Source: Candidatus Cloacimonadota bacterium
GTDB lineage: Bacteria; Cloacimonadota; Cloacimonadia; Cloacimonadales; WRIO01
Reading direction: 5' to 3'
NCBI GenBank assembly: GCA_017998585.1
Contig: JAGOCT010000043.1
Span: 1-9,188, forward strand
DNA: 9,188 nt
The translations under genes were made by a program, and so were the position numbers. Below are positions 1-7,319 of this stretch, piece by piece (the first letter of the stretch is position 1; the number at the start of each line of letters is the position of its first letter). The notes under the pieces were generated by a model. The model made no database searches and had not been told where the DNA came from. It saw nothing but the letters and a program-made list of their open reading frames with translations.

Positions 1-1160
1 TTGAACAAATTGACTTCCCCTTAACTTCAACAAAAAATCCTCAAAAAATCAACTGTACTATCCGCCTAAGCAGTGAATGTGATTTTCATCATTATGCCAA
101 AATACGCATTGTAAACCAGGATGATACGGATTCTGATCTGATAGAAATCAAAGAAATTCGCAATGAACATAATCAGAAGATTACTGAAATCAAAGCTGGA
201 TATCCGGTTAACATTAATTTTGATTTAAATCTGGAATATCATAAAAAAGAAGATTTAAAGATCAATAATCAGGTCTATCTGGTTTCTGATTTTCAACTGG
301 GACATGTCGCTTCTCTACCTGTTAAGAAATTTACTCATCAGTTAAAAGGAACAGTTAAAAACAGGCTGATTCGTGAACAACAAAAACAGATTGTATCAAA
401 CTTTAATGATGAGCACTATATGAGAATTGATAACCCTGGATGGCTTAGTATTGTAAATAAGGACGATTTTAGCAAGTTGATCGTTGCATTTACCAAAAGG
501 ATATGGCAGGATAAACAAGACTTTATTGCGTTACTGGAAAACTTTAAAAAAGATACATTCATCGAATTGCCCCTCTTTATTGCAGAAGAAAACATCAGTT
601 TTTACAGCAGTTTGGTGAATGAACTATACAAAAACGGATATACTCATTTTTCTATTAGTCAGGTGAATCAGCTGTTGATGTTTGCCGGAATGGAAAATAT
701 AAAAATACTGGCAAATGAGAGTATATATACTTTAAATGATTTTAGCATCCGCTTTTTAAATGAACAAAAGGTTGACCGTTTTATCTATCCATTTGAAGAT
801 GATATGGACAATCTCTTTACTGGACGAGACAGAAGTGGAATTATTCCGTTGTTCTTTCATCCTAAGTTATTTTTCTCCAGAATGCCGGTCAATGTAAAAT
901 CTGAAACAGTTTTTCGAGATATTAAAAATGAATACAGTAAATACATACGTGATGGTATCAGTAACGTTGTTTCCAGAAAACCAGTATCAATTTACCATTT
1001 TTACGATAAGCTTTACAAAAAGGGTTTTAGGCGTTTTATGACAGATTTATCCTTTAGCAATCCTTCATCTGAATACTATATTAAAATTATTCATGGATAC
1101 TATAATACAGATAAATTGCCTAATAGTAGTGCATTTAACTTTAAAAAAGGCTTATGGTAA
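1..1160 (+). CDS. U32 family peptidase-like protein, C-terminal part (5' end outside window)
   Basis: The frame is open from base 3 (first complete codon GAA) to the TAA at 1158-1160, giving 385 visible residues. The ATG at 420 is therefore an internal Met, not the start. The visible part begins with a beta-rich segment (about residues 1-105, with a 'NNQVYLVSD' stretch) like the region that follows the catalytic core in long U32 proteins. An alpha/beta segment follows: ELPLFIAEENISFYSSLV, then 'GYTHFSISQVNQL', 'ESIYTLNDFSIRFLNE' and 'IIPLFFHPKLFFSRMPV'. This resembles the strand-helix pattern and the 'PLM' segment of U32 proteins. U32 members include collagenase-like proteases and RNA-hydroxylation factors such as RlhA/TrhP. 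The Cys often found after the 'PLM' segment is not seen here. The catalytic half lies upstream, so activity and substrate cannot be judged. The gene ends in a TAATG overlap with the next gene, so the two are probably co-translated. The family call is from pattern memory and is moderate. Confidence 0.62.
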   Translation, partial: EQIDFPLTSTKNPQKINCTIRLSSECDFHHYAKIRIVNQDDTDSDLIEIKEIRNEHNQKITEIKAGYPVNINFDLNLEYHKKEDLKINNQVYLVSDFQLGHVASLPVKKFTHQLKGTVKNRLIREQQKQIVSNFNDEHYMRIDNPGWLSIVNKDDFSKLIVAFTKRIWQDKQDFIALLENFKKDTFIELPLFIAEENISFYSSLVNELYKNGYTHFSISQVNQLLMFAGMENIKILANESIYTLNDFSIRFLNEQKVDRFIYPFEDDMDNLFTGRDRSGIIPLFFHPKLFFSRMPVNVKSETVFRDIKNEYSKYIRDGISNVVSRKPVSIYHFYDKLYKKGFRRFMTDLSFSNPSSEYYIKIIHGYYNTDKLPNSSAFNFKKGLW

Positions 1161-2548
1161 TGTTTAAAGATAATCTTGTATTTATTGCTGCTTTTTTAAT
1201 CATCTGTGCATCAGTTGTTTTAGTGTTTCAATATGATAAAAATCCTTACGAAAAAATTAGAACAAACACTGAATTAGATAGTTTAGCTGAGTTTTCTTTT
1301 ATCATCATGGGTGATAATCGGGGAGAGTCTGTAGAATCATGCCAGCACTTTAAAAAAATGAGTAAGTGGATGAAAGATGCAAATGTCAGTTTTGTGATTG
1401 GAGCAGGAAATCATGTTAAAGCAGGTGAAAAGAACCCATTTTTGAAGCTGATTCGTTCTGATAAATGGTGGCAAACTCATTTCTATCCGAATATTGCAGC
1501 TAACGAGATAGAATATTGGGGTAATATCAATCCCCATAAAGACAAAACATATCCTTTTTACAATTTTTTTGCATTCAAAAATTGCGAAGATAATCATTTT
1601 TCACCAGATAACCTGATTTATTATTGTAAAATTCCAGTAAAAACTTATCAGATTCATCTTTTTCAGATTAGCAGTCAGATGAATGATTCATTAGGATCAG
1701 GAAATCTTGCTATTCAATTTTTAACGAATGAGTTTAAACATTTGTATAAATCAGAAAAAGACTTGGTTATTGTGATGTCAGCGATTGATTCAGCGCTATG
1801 GATGAATCTTCTGACTAAAAAAGAGAAAGATATGATTCATAAAAAAACCGATTTGATTGTTTGCTCTGATAAAAATGGAATCATCAAGAATTATGAAGAC
1901 AAAAAGGATGATTCGGGGGCTTTAATACTTAATGTGGGATCGGTATGTTTTCCAGATTATAAATTGTTTAACGGGTATCTTCAGGTACATTTTTTTAAAA
2001 AACCCTCTGCGTTTTTAGTGCAATATGTTAATACATTAAAATCAAGTCGAGAATTACAAACATCAGATTATGCAGTTTTAAAATACCAGAATGGGAAAAG
2101 TATCCCTGTTAACTTCAGAATTGACAGAAGCCTTTATAAAGGGAATCAGAAAATTGTGAATCTTAAAAAAAGCCTGACCGAAGATGAATTGAACAGAATA
2201 TATAATGACTTTTTAAAAAGAACCTTTCAGGTAGATTTTTCTTCCTTAAAAATAGTGAACTACTATTTGGTTAAAGATATATATAGTAATGATTTAATGA
2301 CAATGATGCCTTCAAACTATCAATTGATGAAAATAAAGCTGGATGGCTCTCAGATACAACAGATTATGCCTGATTTTATCCCTTATGAGAACCAAAAGGA
2401 TTACTCAGTTATTGTAAATCAAAATAATGCAAAATATATGATTCAGCAGTTTAATTTAAAATCTGAACAATATCAGTTTATTGATTTTACTGAAGTAACA
2501 GCCCTGGAATCGGCATTAAAAGCATACCAAAAACAGGAGACCGAATGA
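1160..2548 (+). CDS. Membrane-anchored metallophosphoesterase/5'-nucleotidase-like protein with degenerate metal-site motifs
   Basis: The predicted protein has 462 residues. I chose the ATG at 1160 because AAAAAGG (1144-1150) lies 9 bases upstream and this ATG overlaps the previous stop (TAATG). The in-frame ATG at 1154 is only 3 bases from that site, but remains possible (464 aa). Residues about 5-25 form one hydrophobic segment (NLVFIAAFLIICASVVLVF), so the protein is probably exported and tethered. 'FSFIIMGDNRGES' (GDNRG at 51-55) fits motif I of calcineurin-like phosphoesterases. Later positions depart from consensus: 'VIGAGNHV' stands where 'NTGDLV' is usual, 'YPNIAANEIEYWG' where 'YPVxGNHE' is usual, 'VIVMSAIDS' lacks the usual His, and 'VCSDKNG' replaces the GHxH region. 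The last 150 or so residues ('DIYSNDLMTMMP', 'LMKIKLDGSQIQQIM') resemble the 5'-nucleotidase C-terminal domain. I infer a non-catalytic or altered relative. Its stop overlaps the tex start (ATGA). Confidence 0.6.
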   Translation: MFKDNLVFIAAFLIICASVVLVFQYDKNPYEKIRTNTELDSLAEFSFIIMGDNRGESVESCQHFKKMSKWMKDANVSFVIGAGNHVKAGEKNPFLKLIRSDKWWQTHFYPNIAANEIEYWGNINPHKDKTYPFYNFFAFKNCEDNHFSPDNLIYYCKIPVKTYQIHLFQISSQMNDSLGSGNLAIQFLTNEFKHLYKSEKDLVIVMSAIDSALWMNLLTKKEKDMIHKKTDLIVCSDKNGIIKNYEDKKDDSGALILNVGSVCFPDYKLFNGYLQVHFFKKPSAFLVQYVNTLKSSRELQTSDYAVLKYQNGKSIPVNFRIDRSLYKGNQKIVNLKKSLTEDELNRIYNDFLKRTFQVDFSSLKIVNYYLVKDIYSNDLMTMMPSNYQLMKIKLDGSQIQQIMPDFIPYENQKDYSVIVNQNNAKYMIQQFNLKSEQYQFIDFTEVTALESALKAYQKQETE

Positions 2549-4725
2549 GCCAATGGATCAACAAACTGTCAGATAAGTTAAAAATTCAAAGCTGGCAGAT
2601 ACAAAATACACTTTCTCTTTTTGAAGAGGATAAAACTATCCCCTTTATTGCCAGATATCGTAAGGAACAAACCGGACAGCTTAATGAAATCCAATTGCGG
2701 GATATCTATGATGAATATCAGTTTCAGGGGAAACTCGCTGAGCGAAAGGCAGAGATTCTTCAGAGTCTGGAAAACCAGCAGGCTCTGACCGAGAGTCTTA
2801 AAAAATCAGTAGAAGAAGCTGAAACGATGAAAATTCTGGAAGATATCTATCTGCCTTTTAAGAAAAAACAGAAAACAAGAGCTGATATTGCCGTAGAAAA
2901 AGGATTAAAACCACTTTCAGAATGGATTTTGACGACTAAATATGAGAATGATGATTATATCATGAAGTTTAAGAATAAAGAATTCAATCTGTTAACTAAA
3001 GAAGATATATTAAACGGAACAATGGATATTTTGGCTGAACAGTTGTCGTTTCAAACTGAGATCAGAGATTTTGTAAGAGACAATCTGTATCGGAACGGTA
3101 TCATTGAAACCAGAAAAAATGAAAAAACAGAAGATGAAAAAGAGGTCTATAAGACTTATTATGAAAATGAGTTTAAGCTGTTTTCCATACCAGAGTGGCG
3201 GATTTTAGCCATAAATCGTGCAGAGAAAGAAAAAATCCTGAAAGTAAAAATGCTGATGGATTGGAATCGAATGAATCCCTATCTGGAAAGAAAGACAGGG
3301 GAAAAAGATTTGGATGGAATGGTGCTGATGCTGATGAAAATTGCCAGAATCAGGGAGAATCACCCATACTTTAACGAATTAAACTTTATGACCAGAGACA
3401 GCCTTAAGAGATTGATTTTACCTTCCATAGAAAGAGAAATCAGAAACGACCTGACTGAAAAAGCAGAGAATCGTTCAGTCTCTGTCTTTCAGAGAAATCT
3501 CAGGCTTCTGCTCTTAACCCCTCCATTAAAGAAACGCAGTATTGCTGCCATTGACCCTGGTTATCGAACAGGCTGTAAAGTGGCTTTTCTGGATGAGAAT
3601 GGGGCTTTTATGGGGAATACCACGATTTTTCCGACTCCGCCTTTCAGTAAGATTGAGGAGGCTATTGCTATCATGAGTCGGGCAGTAGAGCAGTATCAGA
3701 TTAGTCTCATTGCCATCGGTAATGGTACGGCATCACGCGAGACAGAAGATTTCATCAGTCAGTTCTTAAAGAAATATGAAGAGATAAAATATATCATGGT
3801 GTCAGAAGCAGGCGCTTCGGTTTATTCCGCTTCTGCAGCTGCCATTGATGAGTTTCCTGAACTGGATGTAACGGTTCGTGGTGCTATTTCCATAGGCAGA
3901 AGGGTTCAGGATATGCTCAATGAACTGGTCAAGATTCCCCCTGAATCGATAGGGGTGGGCATGTATCAGCATGATATTTCTGAGAACCTGCTCAAACAGA
4001 AACTTTCTCTGGAGACTGAGTCTGTAGTTAATCTCCTGGGTGTGAATATCAATACAGCCTCAGAGTATCTCTTGCAATATATCTCCGGATTAACGAAGAA
4101 AACAGCCAAAAATGTAGTGGAATACCGAACACAAAACGGGCTCTTTAAAAACCGAAAAGAGTTGAAAAAGGTAAAAGGGATAGGGGAGAAGGTTTATGAA
4201 CAGGCTGCCGGTTTCTGTCGTGTACCCGAGTCTGATAATCCGCTTGATAATACAGTGATTCATCCGGAATCATATAAGGATGCTGAGAGAATTATCGGGT
4301 TAGCCGGATTCAAATCAGCTGATTTAATAACTAAAAGGCAGATGCTAAGCGAGAAGCTGAGAGCACTCAATATTCAAAAAACTGCGGATGAACTCAAGAT
4401 ATCAGACATATTGGTAAAAGACATAATCAGTGCTTTGACCGAAGGCATAACCGATCCGAGAGATGAATATCCTCAGATTCAGTTAAAAAGCGAAGTAAAG
4501 AGTTTTGACTCTCTTTATACCGGTATTCAGTTGCAGGGTATTGTTCGCAATATTACAGATTTTGGTATCTTTGCCGATATTGGGGTGGGTTATGACGGGC
4601 TGATATACCGTTCCACCTTTACAGATTATCAGCCGGATACCTTTTATCCCGGGCAGATAATCCGTGTAGAAGTGATCAGTCTGGACCCAAAGAATAAAAA
4701 GAGCGGATTAAGGCTGATAGGGTAG
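2545..4725 (+). CDS. tex: Tex, S1 RNA-binding domain protein (transcription accessory protein)
   Basis: The protein has 726 residues, within the usual Tex length. The N-terminal Tex domain shows 'PFIARYRKEQTGQLNEIQLR' (about 33-52) and 'LPFKKKQKTRADIAVEKGL' (103-121), both close to family consensus. The YqgF/RNase H-like domain starts at about 330 with DPGYRTGCK (337-345) and has GNGTASRETE near 392-401. Tandem helix-hairpin-helix motifs occupy about 490-560 ('LLGVNINTAS', 'VKGIGEKVYEQAAGF'). A C-terminal S1 domain (about 660-726, 'GIVRNITDFGIFADIGVGYDGL') ends the protein, with a rather abbreviated last strand. Tex is cytoplasmic, binds nucleic acids and is linked to transcription; in some bacteria it affects toxin gene expression and fitness. 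The start is firm: ATG at 2545 follows AGGAG (2535-2539) by 5 bases and overlaps the preceding stop as ATGA, indicating translational coupling. Identity is very secure; its cellular role in this organism is not. Confidence 0.96.
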   Translation: MSQWINKLSDKLKIQSWQIQNTLSLFEEDKTIPFIARYRKEQTGQLNEIQLRDIYDEYQFQGKLAERKAEILQSLENQQALTESLKKSVEEAETMKILEDIYLPFKKKQKTRADIAVEKGLKPLSEWILTTKYENDDYIMKFKNKEFNLLTKEDILNGTMDILAEQLSFQTEIRDFVRDNLYRNGIIETRKNEKTEDEKEVYKTYYENEFKLFSIPEWRILAINRAEKEKILKVKMLMDWNRMNPYLERKTGEKDLDGMVLMLMKIARIRENHPYFNELNFMTRDSLKRLILPSIEREIRNDLTEKAENRSVSVFQRNLRLLLLTPPLKKRSIAAIDPGYRTGCKVAFLDENGAFMGNTTIFPTPPFSKIEEAIAIMSRAVEQYQISLIAIGNGTASRETEDFISQFLKKYEEIKYIMVSEAGASVYSASAAAIDEFPELDVTVRGAISIGRRVQDMLNELVKIPPESIGVGMYQHDISENLLKQKLSLETESVVNLLGVNINTASEYLLQYISGLTKKTAKNVVEYRTQNGLFKNRKELKKVKGIGEKVYEQAAGFCRVPESDNPLDNTVIHPESYKDAERIIGLAGFKSADLITKRQMLSEKLRALNIQKTADELKISDILVKDIISALTEGITDPRDEYPQIQLKSEVKSFDSLYTGIQLQGIVRNITDFGIFADIGVGYDGLIYRSTFTDYQPDTFYPGQIIRVEVISLDPKNKKSGLRLIG

Positions 4726-4746
4726 ATATCACTGAAAGGGCGGTAG

Positions 4747-4781
4747 GGCAAGCAACCTGCTTGCCAACATGCACTTTTTTT
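4747..4781 (+). terminator. Hairpin plus T-run after tex; possible terminator or dispersed repeat
   Basis: GGCAAGCA (4747-4754) and TGCTTGCC (4758-4765) are perfect reverse complements around a 3-base ACC loop. A run of seven T follows at 4775-4781, nine bases after the stem. The hairpin begins 21 bases past the tex stop, so a terminator for the U32-tex group is plausible. The spacing between stem and T-run is longer than in a canonical intrinsic terminator, and a 3-base loop is tight. The locally GC-rich stem in AT-rich surroundings could instead be one copy of a palindromic intergenic repeat. Confidence 0.42.
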
Positions 4782-4842
4782 GTTTCTATCGGATTCACAT
4801 GAAATTCTTTTGCTTTCGCCCATTATCTGCTTATTATATCAG

Positions 4843-4848
4843 AGGAGG
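4843..4848 (+). promoter_or_regulatory. Shine-Dalgarno AGGAGG that fixes the DUF362 start
   Basis: AGGAGG lies four bases before the ATG at 4853. It is one of the strongest ribosome binding sites in the window. It shows that translation starts at MSKVYFLTSR and not at the in-frame ATG at 4769, whose 28-residue Phe/Tyr-rich extension has no family support and would run over the T-run after the tex hairpin. Confidence 0.8.
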
Positions 4849-4852
4849 AATT

Positions 4853-5944
4853 ATGTCAAAAGTCTATTTTTTAACATCGCGTGTGCATAAAGGCAAGAGT
4901 CTTTTAGAACGCTATGCCCAGTTTATACAGGAACTGGATGTGCCATTTCTTGCTCAGGATAAACAGATTTTAATCAAGACTCATTTTGGGGAAGATGGCA
5001 ATACGGCTTATTTAAACCCCTTGTATGTTAGAAAAACGGCTGACTGGGTTAAAAAGAAAAAAGCCATGCCTTTTATTGGTGATACTTCAACTCTGTATAG
5101 AGGTCGGAGAAATAAAGGGATCAGTCATTTGGAATTGGCTTTGGAACACGGTTTTTCCTATGCTTCCGTTAATGCGCCGGTTGTCATTCTCGATGGTGTA
5201 AAGAGTGATTATTATAAAAAGTACGAACTGAATGGAAAACATTTTAAAGAGGTGCAGATTGCCGGGGCTTTTGCTGCTTCAGATGGGGCAGTGATTCTCT
5301 CTCATGTGAAAGGTCATGTATTGGCCGGGATGGGCGGAGCCGTTAAAAATCTGGCAATGGGTCTGGCTAACAGAACCCAGAAGCAGAGAATGCATGGGGA
5401 TATCAAACCAAAATTTGTACAGGCTAAATGTATTGGCTGTCATGCCTGTATCAGAATTTGTCCGGTTAATGCCATCAATGGAGAAGGCAAGCAGATTGAT
5501 ATTGATATTCAACATTGTGTGGGTTGTGCTGAGTGTATTACTCATTGTCCGACTCAGGCAATTCAATTATTGTGGAATGAAACTCCGGCTGTAATGTCTG
5601 AAAAAATGGCAGAGACTGCTCTGGCAGCTGTTAAGATGCTGGATAAAAAGCTGATCTATATGAATTTTCTGCTCAATATTACGCCAGACTGCGATTGTGA
5701 CGGTGCTGTGGATAATCCAATTGTTAATGATATTGGCCTTTTAATCAGTGATGATCCGGTTGCCATTGATAAAGCGTCTTATGATCTGGTTTGTAAACAA
5801 TTGCCCCTCAGTAACTCACGCATTGAGAATAAAAAAGGGGATATCTTCAAATGTGTTCATCCTCAGATTGACAGTTTACATCAGCTGGTTTATGCGGAAC
5901 AAATCGGGCTGGGCTCAATGGCGTATCAGTTGATAGAAGTGTGA
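4853..5944 (+). CDS. DUF362 domain protein with two [4Fe-4S] ferredoxin clusters
   Basis: The protein has 363 residues. The N-terminal DUF362 part has 'ILIKTHFGEDGN' (39-50), 'MPFIGDTSTLYRG' (72-84) and 'ILSHVKGHVLAGMGGAVKNL' (148-167), the usual conserved segments of this family. A bacterial ferredoxin domain follows, with two complete CxxCxxCxxxC(P) motifs: C193, C196, C199, C203 and C222, C225, C228, C232. Both [4Fe-4S] sites are therefore intact. A DUF362 tail then contains the C280-x-C282 'TPDCDCDG' motif and 'DDPVAIDKAS' (300-309). No signal peptide or membrane segment is seen, so it is probably a cytoplasmic electron-transfer protein. The reaction and partners of this family are not established, and the neighbours are not redox genes and give no clue. 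It is flanked by gaps of 127 and 295 bases, so it may be its own transcription unit. The family assignment is secure. Confidence 0.93.
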   Translation: MSKVYFLTSRVHKGKSLLERYAQFIQELDVPFLAQDKQILIKTHFGEDGNTAYLNPLYVRKTADWVKKKKAMPFIGDTSTLYRGRRNKGISHLELALEHGFSYASVNAPVVILDGVKSDYYKKYELNGKHFKEVQIAGAFAASDGAVILSHVKGHVLAGMGGAVKNLAMGLANRTQKQRMHGDIKPKFVQAKCIGCHACIRICPVNAINGEGKQIDIDIQHCVGCAECITHCPTQAIQLLWNETPAVMSEKMAETALAAVKMLDKKLIYMNFLLNITPDCDCDGAVDNPIVNDIGLLISDDPVAIDKASYDLVCKQLPLSNSRIENKKGDIFKCVHPQIDSLHQLVYAEQIGLGSMAYQLIEV

Positions 5945-6239
5945 AATCCAAAGAAAAACATTTACAAATAGTCTGATAATTAAAACTTTGTTTAGAAGAC
6001 CAGATTAAGGAGTGTATCAAAATAAAATTGAAAATCATGATGAGTCCACTACAAAAAGCGCATAAACCACGAAATACACAAAAAACACGAAAAAGCAGGC
6101 TTAAAAATGGTATTTTAAACTACTTTCCTGGATTTTTAAAACATCATTTTCATCTTAAAGTGAACCTATTTCTCATAAAACAGAGTTTTTATAGCAGACT
6201 CATGATATTTAAGAGAACAGAGAAGAGAGAATTGTCAAT
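5945..6239. other. Non-coding gap with repeat-like debris
   Basis: This 295-base AT-rich stretch separates the DUF362 gene from the heptosyltransferase gene. It contains the three 9-base tandem units described separately. Just upstream is a segment (about 6010-6060) that reads like the end of a decayed mobile or dispersed repeat ('GGAGTGTATCAAAATAAAAT', 'GAGTCCACTACAAAAAG'). A weak AT-only inverted repeat is also present: TTAAAA at 6101-6106, a 6-base loop, and TTTTAA at 6113-6118. A 71-codon frame from 6028 to 6243 crosses it, but its product is low-complexity (K, R, T, N), reads through the repeat units and resembles nothing I know. I do not call it a gene. No convincing sigma70-type promoter pair stands out, although a promoter for the next gene is expected here. 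Confidence 0.5.
6068..6094. repeat. Three tandem 9-base units of CACRAAAWA type
   Basis: The units are CACGAAATA (6068-6076), CACAAAAAA (6077-6085) and CACGAAAAA (6086-6094), in exact 9-base register with one to two differences between any pair. Similar short CACGAAA-rich tandem units occur between genes in a number of bacterial genomes, from general knowledge. Being a multiple of three, the array stays open in frame and creates spurious ORFs. Confidence 0.72.
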
Positions 6240-7319
6240 ATGATTAAGTATCAGCCAGACTCTCCTTTGTCGTTAGAGAATGAAAAACCCAAAAGAATAC
6301 TGATTGTTCAGACAGCGTTTATTGGTGATGTAGTGTTAATTACGGCCTTGATCAGAGAGAGTGCGCTTTTGTTTCCTGAGGCTCAGATAGATGTTTTGCT
6401 GATTCCTTCCACAGCAGCACTTTTAAAGAATAACCCTCATATCAATCAGTTGATTGTTTATGATAAAAAGAAAAAGAACCTGTTTTTTAGTATTGTCAGT
6501 CTTCTCAAATCCAGGCACTATGATCTTGCATTGATTCCCCACAGTTCAGCCCGGACAGCTATCATTCTCTGGTTAGCCGGTATAAAGGTCAGGATTGGTT
6601 ATAATCGCTGGTTTGCCAGGCATTTACTGACCCATCGGCTCAATCATCGGGTAGATCCGACCCGAAAAGCTCATAAGATAGAGAAACTGTTGAATCTCTT
6701 ATCATTGTTCACAAAAGAAAAACTGAGTATGGACACTGAACTCTATCCGGATGTAAAAGATTATGAATTTTCAGATTCAATACTTTCTCAAAACACAGAT
6801 AACAGAAAAGTTGTGTTGATAGCACCTGGTTCTGTATGGGCAACCAAGAGATGGAATAAAGACTATTATACAGAAGTATGTAAGACATTGCAGGACAATG
6901 GGCTATTTGTGATACTAAGCGGCAGCAAATCGGAAGAAACCCTTTGTCAGGAAATAATGGAGAAGTGTTCGAATAAAGAATCTGCCGGTATCATCAGTAT
7001 TTGCGGTAAAAGCACTCTGCTTCAAACAGCAGCTATCATAAAGAAATGTGATTTGGTGCTTTGCAATGACAGTGGTACTCTGCACATAGCCAATGCCATG
7101 AAAACGACTGTTTTTGCCATATTTGGACCGACTGTCAGAGGGTTTGGCTATTATCCGTTCAGAGAAGGCGATCATGTCTTTGAAGTTAATTTGCCCTGTC
7201 GGCCATGTGGCGGTCATGGTCATCATACCTGTCCTTTAAAACATCATCGCTGTATGAATGATATCAAGCCGGAAATGATATGTGATAAGATACTTTCTTT
7301 CATCGCTGAGGAGAAGTAA
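6240..7319 (+). CDS. waaF: Glycosyltransferase family 9, ADP-heptose:LPS heptosyltransferase (WaaF-type)
   Basis: The protein has 359 residues, the usual GT9 length. Visible motifs are the N-terminal 'VQTAFIGDVVLITALI' with G29-D30 (the position of the catalytic Asp in WaaC/WaaF); 'APGSVWATKRW' (195-205), with the donor-binding Lys region; 'CNDSGTLHIANAM' (275-287), the GT9 signature; and 'FGPT' (295-298). A C-terminal cluster C320-x2-C323...C331...C338-M is typical of WaaF-like members. The enzyme would transfer heptose from ADP-heptose to lipid A-Kdo or core on the cytoplasmic face of the inner membrane. Donor and acceptor cannot be proven from sequence alone, since GT9 also contains RfaQ-like and other heptosyltransferases. 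The ATG at 6240 gives a 17-residue extension before the GT9 core and has only a weak purine-rich site (GAGAGA, 6225-6230). The next gene begins at the base after its stop, so the two are co-translated. Confidence 0.88.
   Translation: MIKYQPDSPLSLENEKPKRILIVQTAFIGDVVLITALIRESALLFPEAQIDVLLIPSTAALLKNNPHINQLIVYDKKKKNLFFSIVSLLKSRHYDLALIPHSSARTAIILWLAGIKVRIGYNRWFARHLLTHRLNHRVDPTRKAHKIEKLLNLLSLFTKEKLSMDTELYPDVKDYEFSDSILSQNTDNRKVVLIAPGSVWATKRWNKDYYTEVCKTLQDNGLFVILSGSKSEETLCQEIMEKCSNKESAGIISICGKSTLLQTAAIIKKCDLVLCNDSGTLHIANAMKTTVFAIFGPTVRGFGYYPFREGDHVFEVNLPCRPCGGHGHHTCPLKHHRCMNDIKPEMICDKILSFIAEEK
7308..7313 (+). promoter_or_regulatory. Shine-Dalgarno GAGGAG supporting a GTG start
   Basis: GAGGAG lies inside the last codons of the heptosyltransferase gene, six bases before the GTG at 7320. 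The site supports GTG as the real start of the downstream gene, placed directly after the TAA at 7317-7319, and implies coupled translation of the pair. Confidence 0.7.

Noticed and set aside
420..422. ATG at 420 as the start of the first gene.
   Set aside because: The same frame is open back to the window start with normal codon content, and the upstream sequence reads as a coherent protein segment. This is an internal Met.
1337..1597. Minus-strand open frame of 86 codons inside the phosphoesterase-like gene, and similar minus-strand frames at 5279-5566, 5847-6038, 6915-7226, 7620-7805 and 8610-8804.
   Set aside because: All are antisense shadows of well-supported + strand genes or of a gene edge. 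They have no recognisable products or start signals.
4810..4837. TTGCTT/TATTAT as a promoter for the DUF362 gene.
   Set aside because: Transcription would begin at or inside the ribosome binding site at 4843-4848, so the pair is unlikely to be functional.
4769..4852. A 28-residue N-terminal extension of the DUF362 protein from the ATG at 4769.
   Set aside because: The strong AGGAGG at 4843-4848 sits inside this extension and points to the ATG at 4853. The extension matches no family feature and begins just before the T-run following a hairpin.
5316..5933. Plus-strand alternative frames within the DUF362 gene (5316-5594 and 5748-5933).
   Set aside because: They overlap a gene with intact ferredoxin motifs; their products are composition artefacts with no family resemblance.
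6068..6094. CRISPR-like array.
   Set aside because: The units are 9 bases, directly tandem, with no spacers, and no cas genes are present.
6028..6243. A 71-codon open frame whose TGA overlaps the waaF-type start as ATGA, which could suggest a coupled small gene.
   Set aside because: Its product is low-complexity and basic and is written straight through the 9-base tandem repeat. There is no good ribosome binding site and no recognisable family. The overlap is explained by chance.
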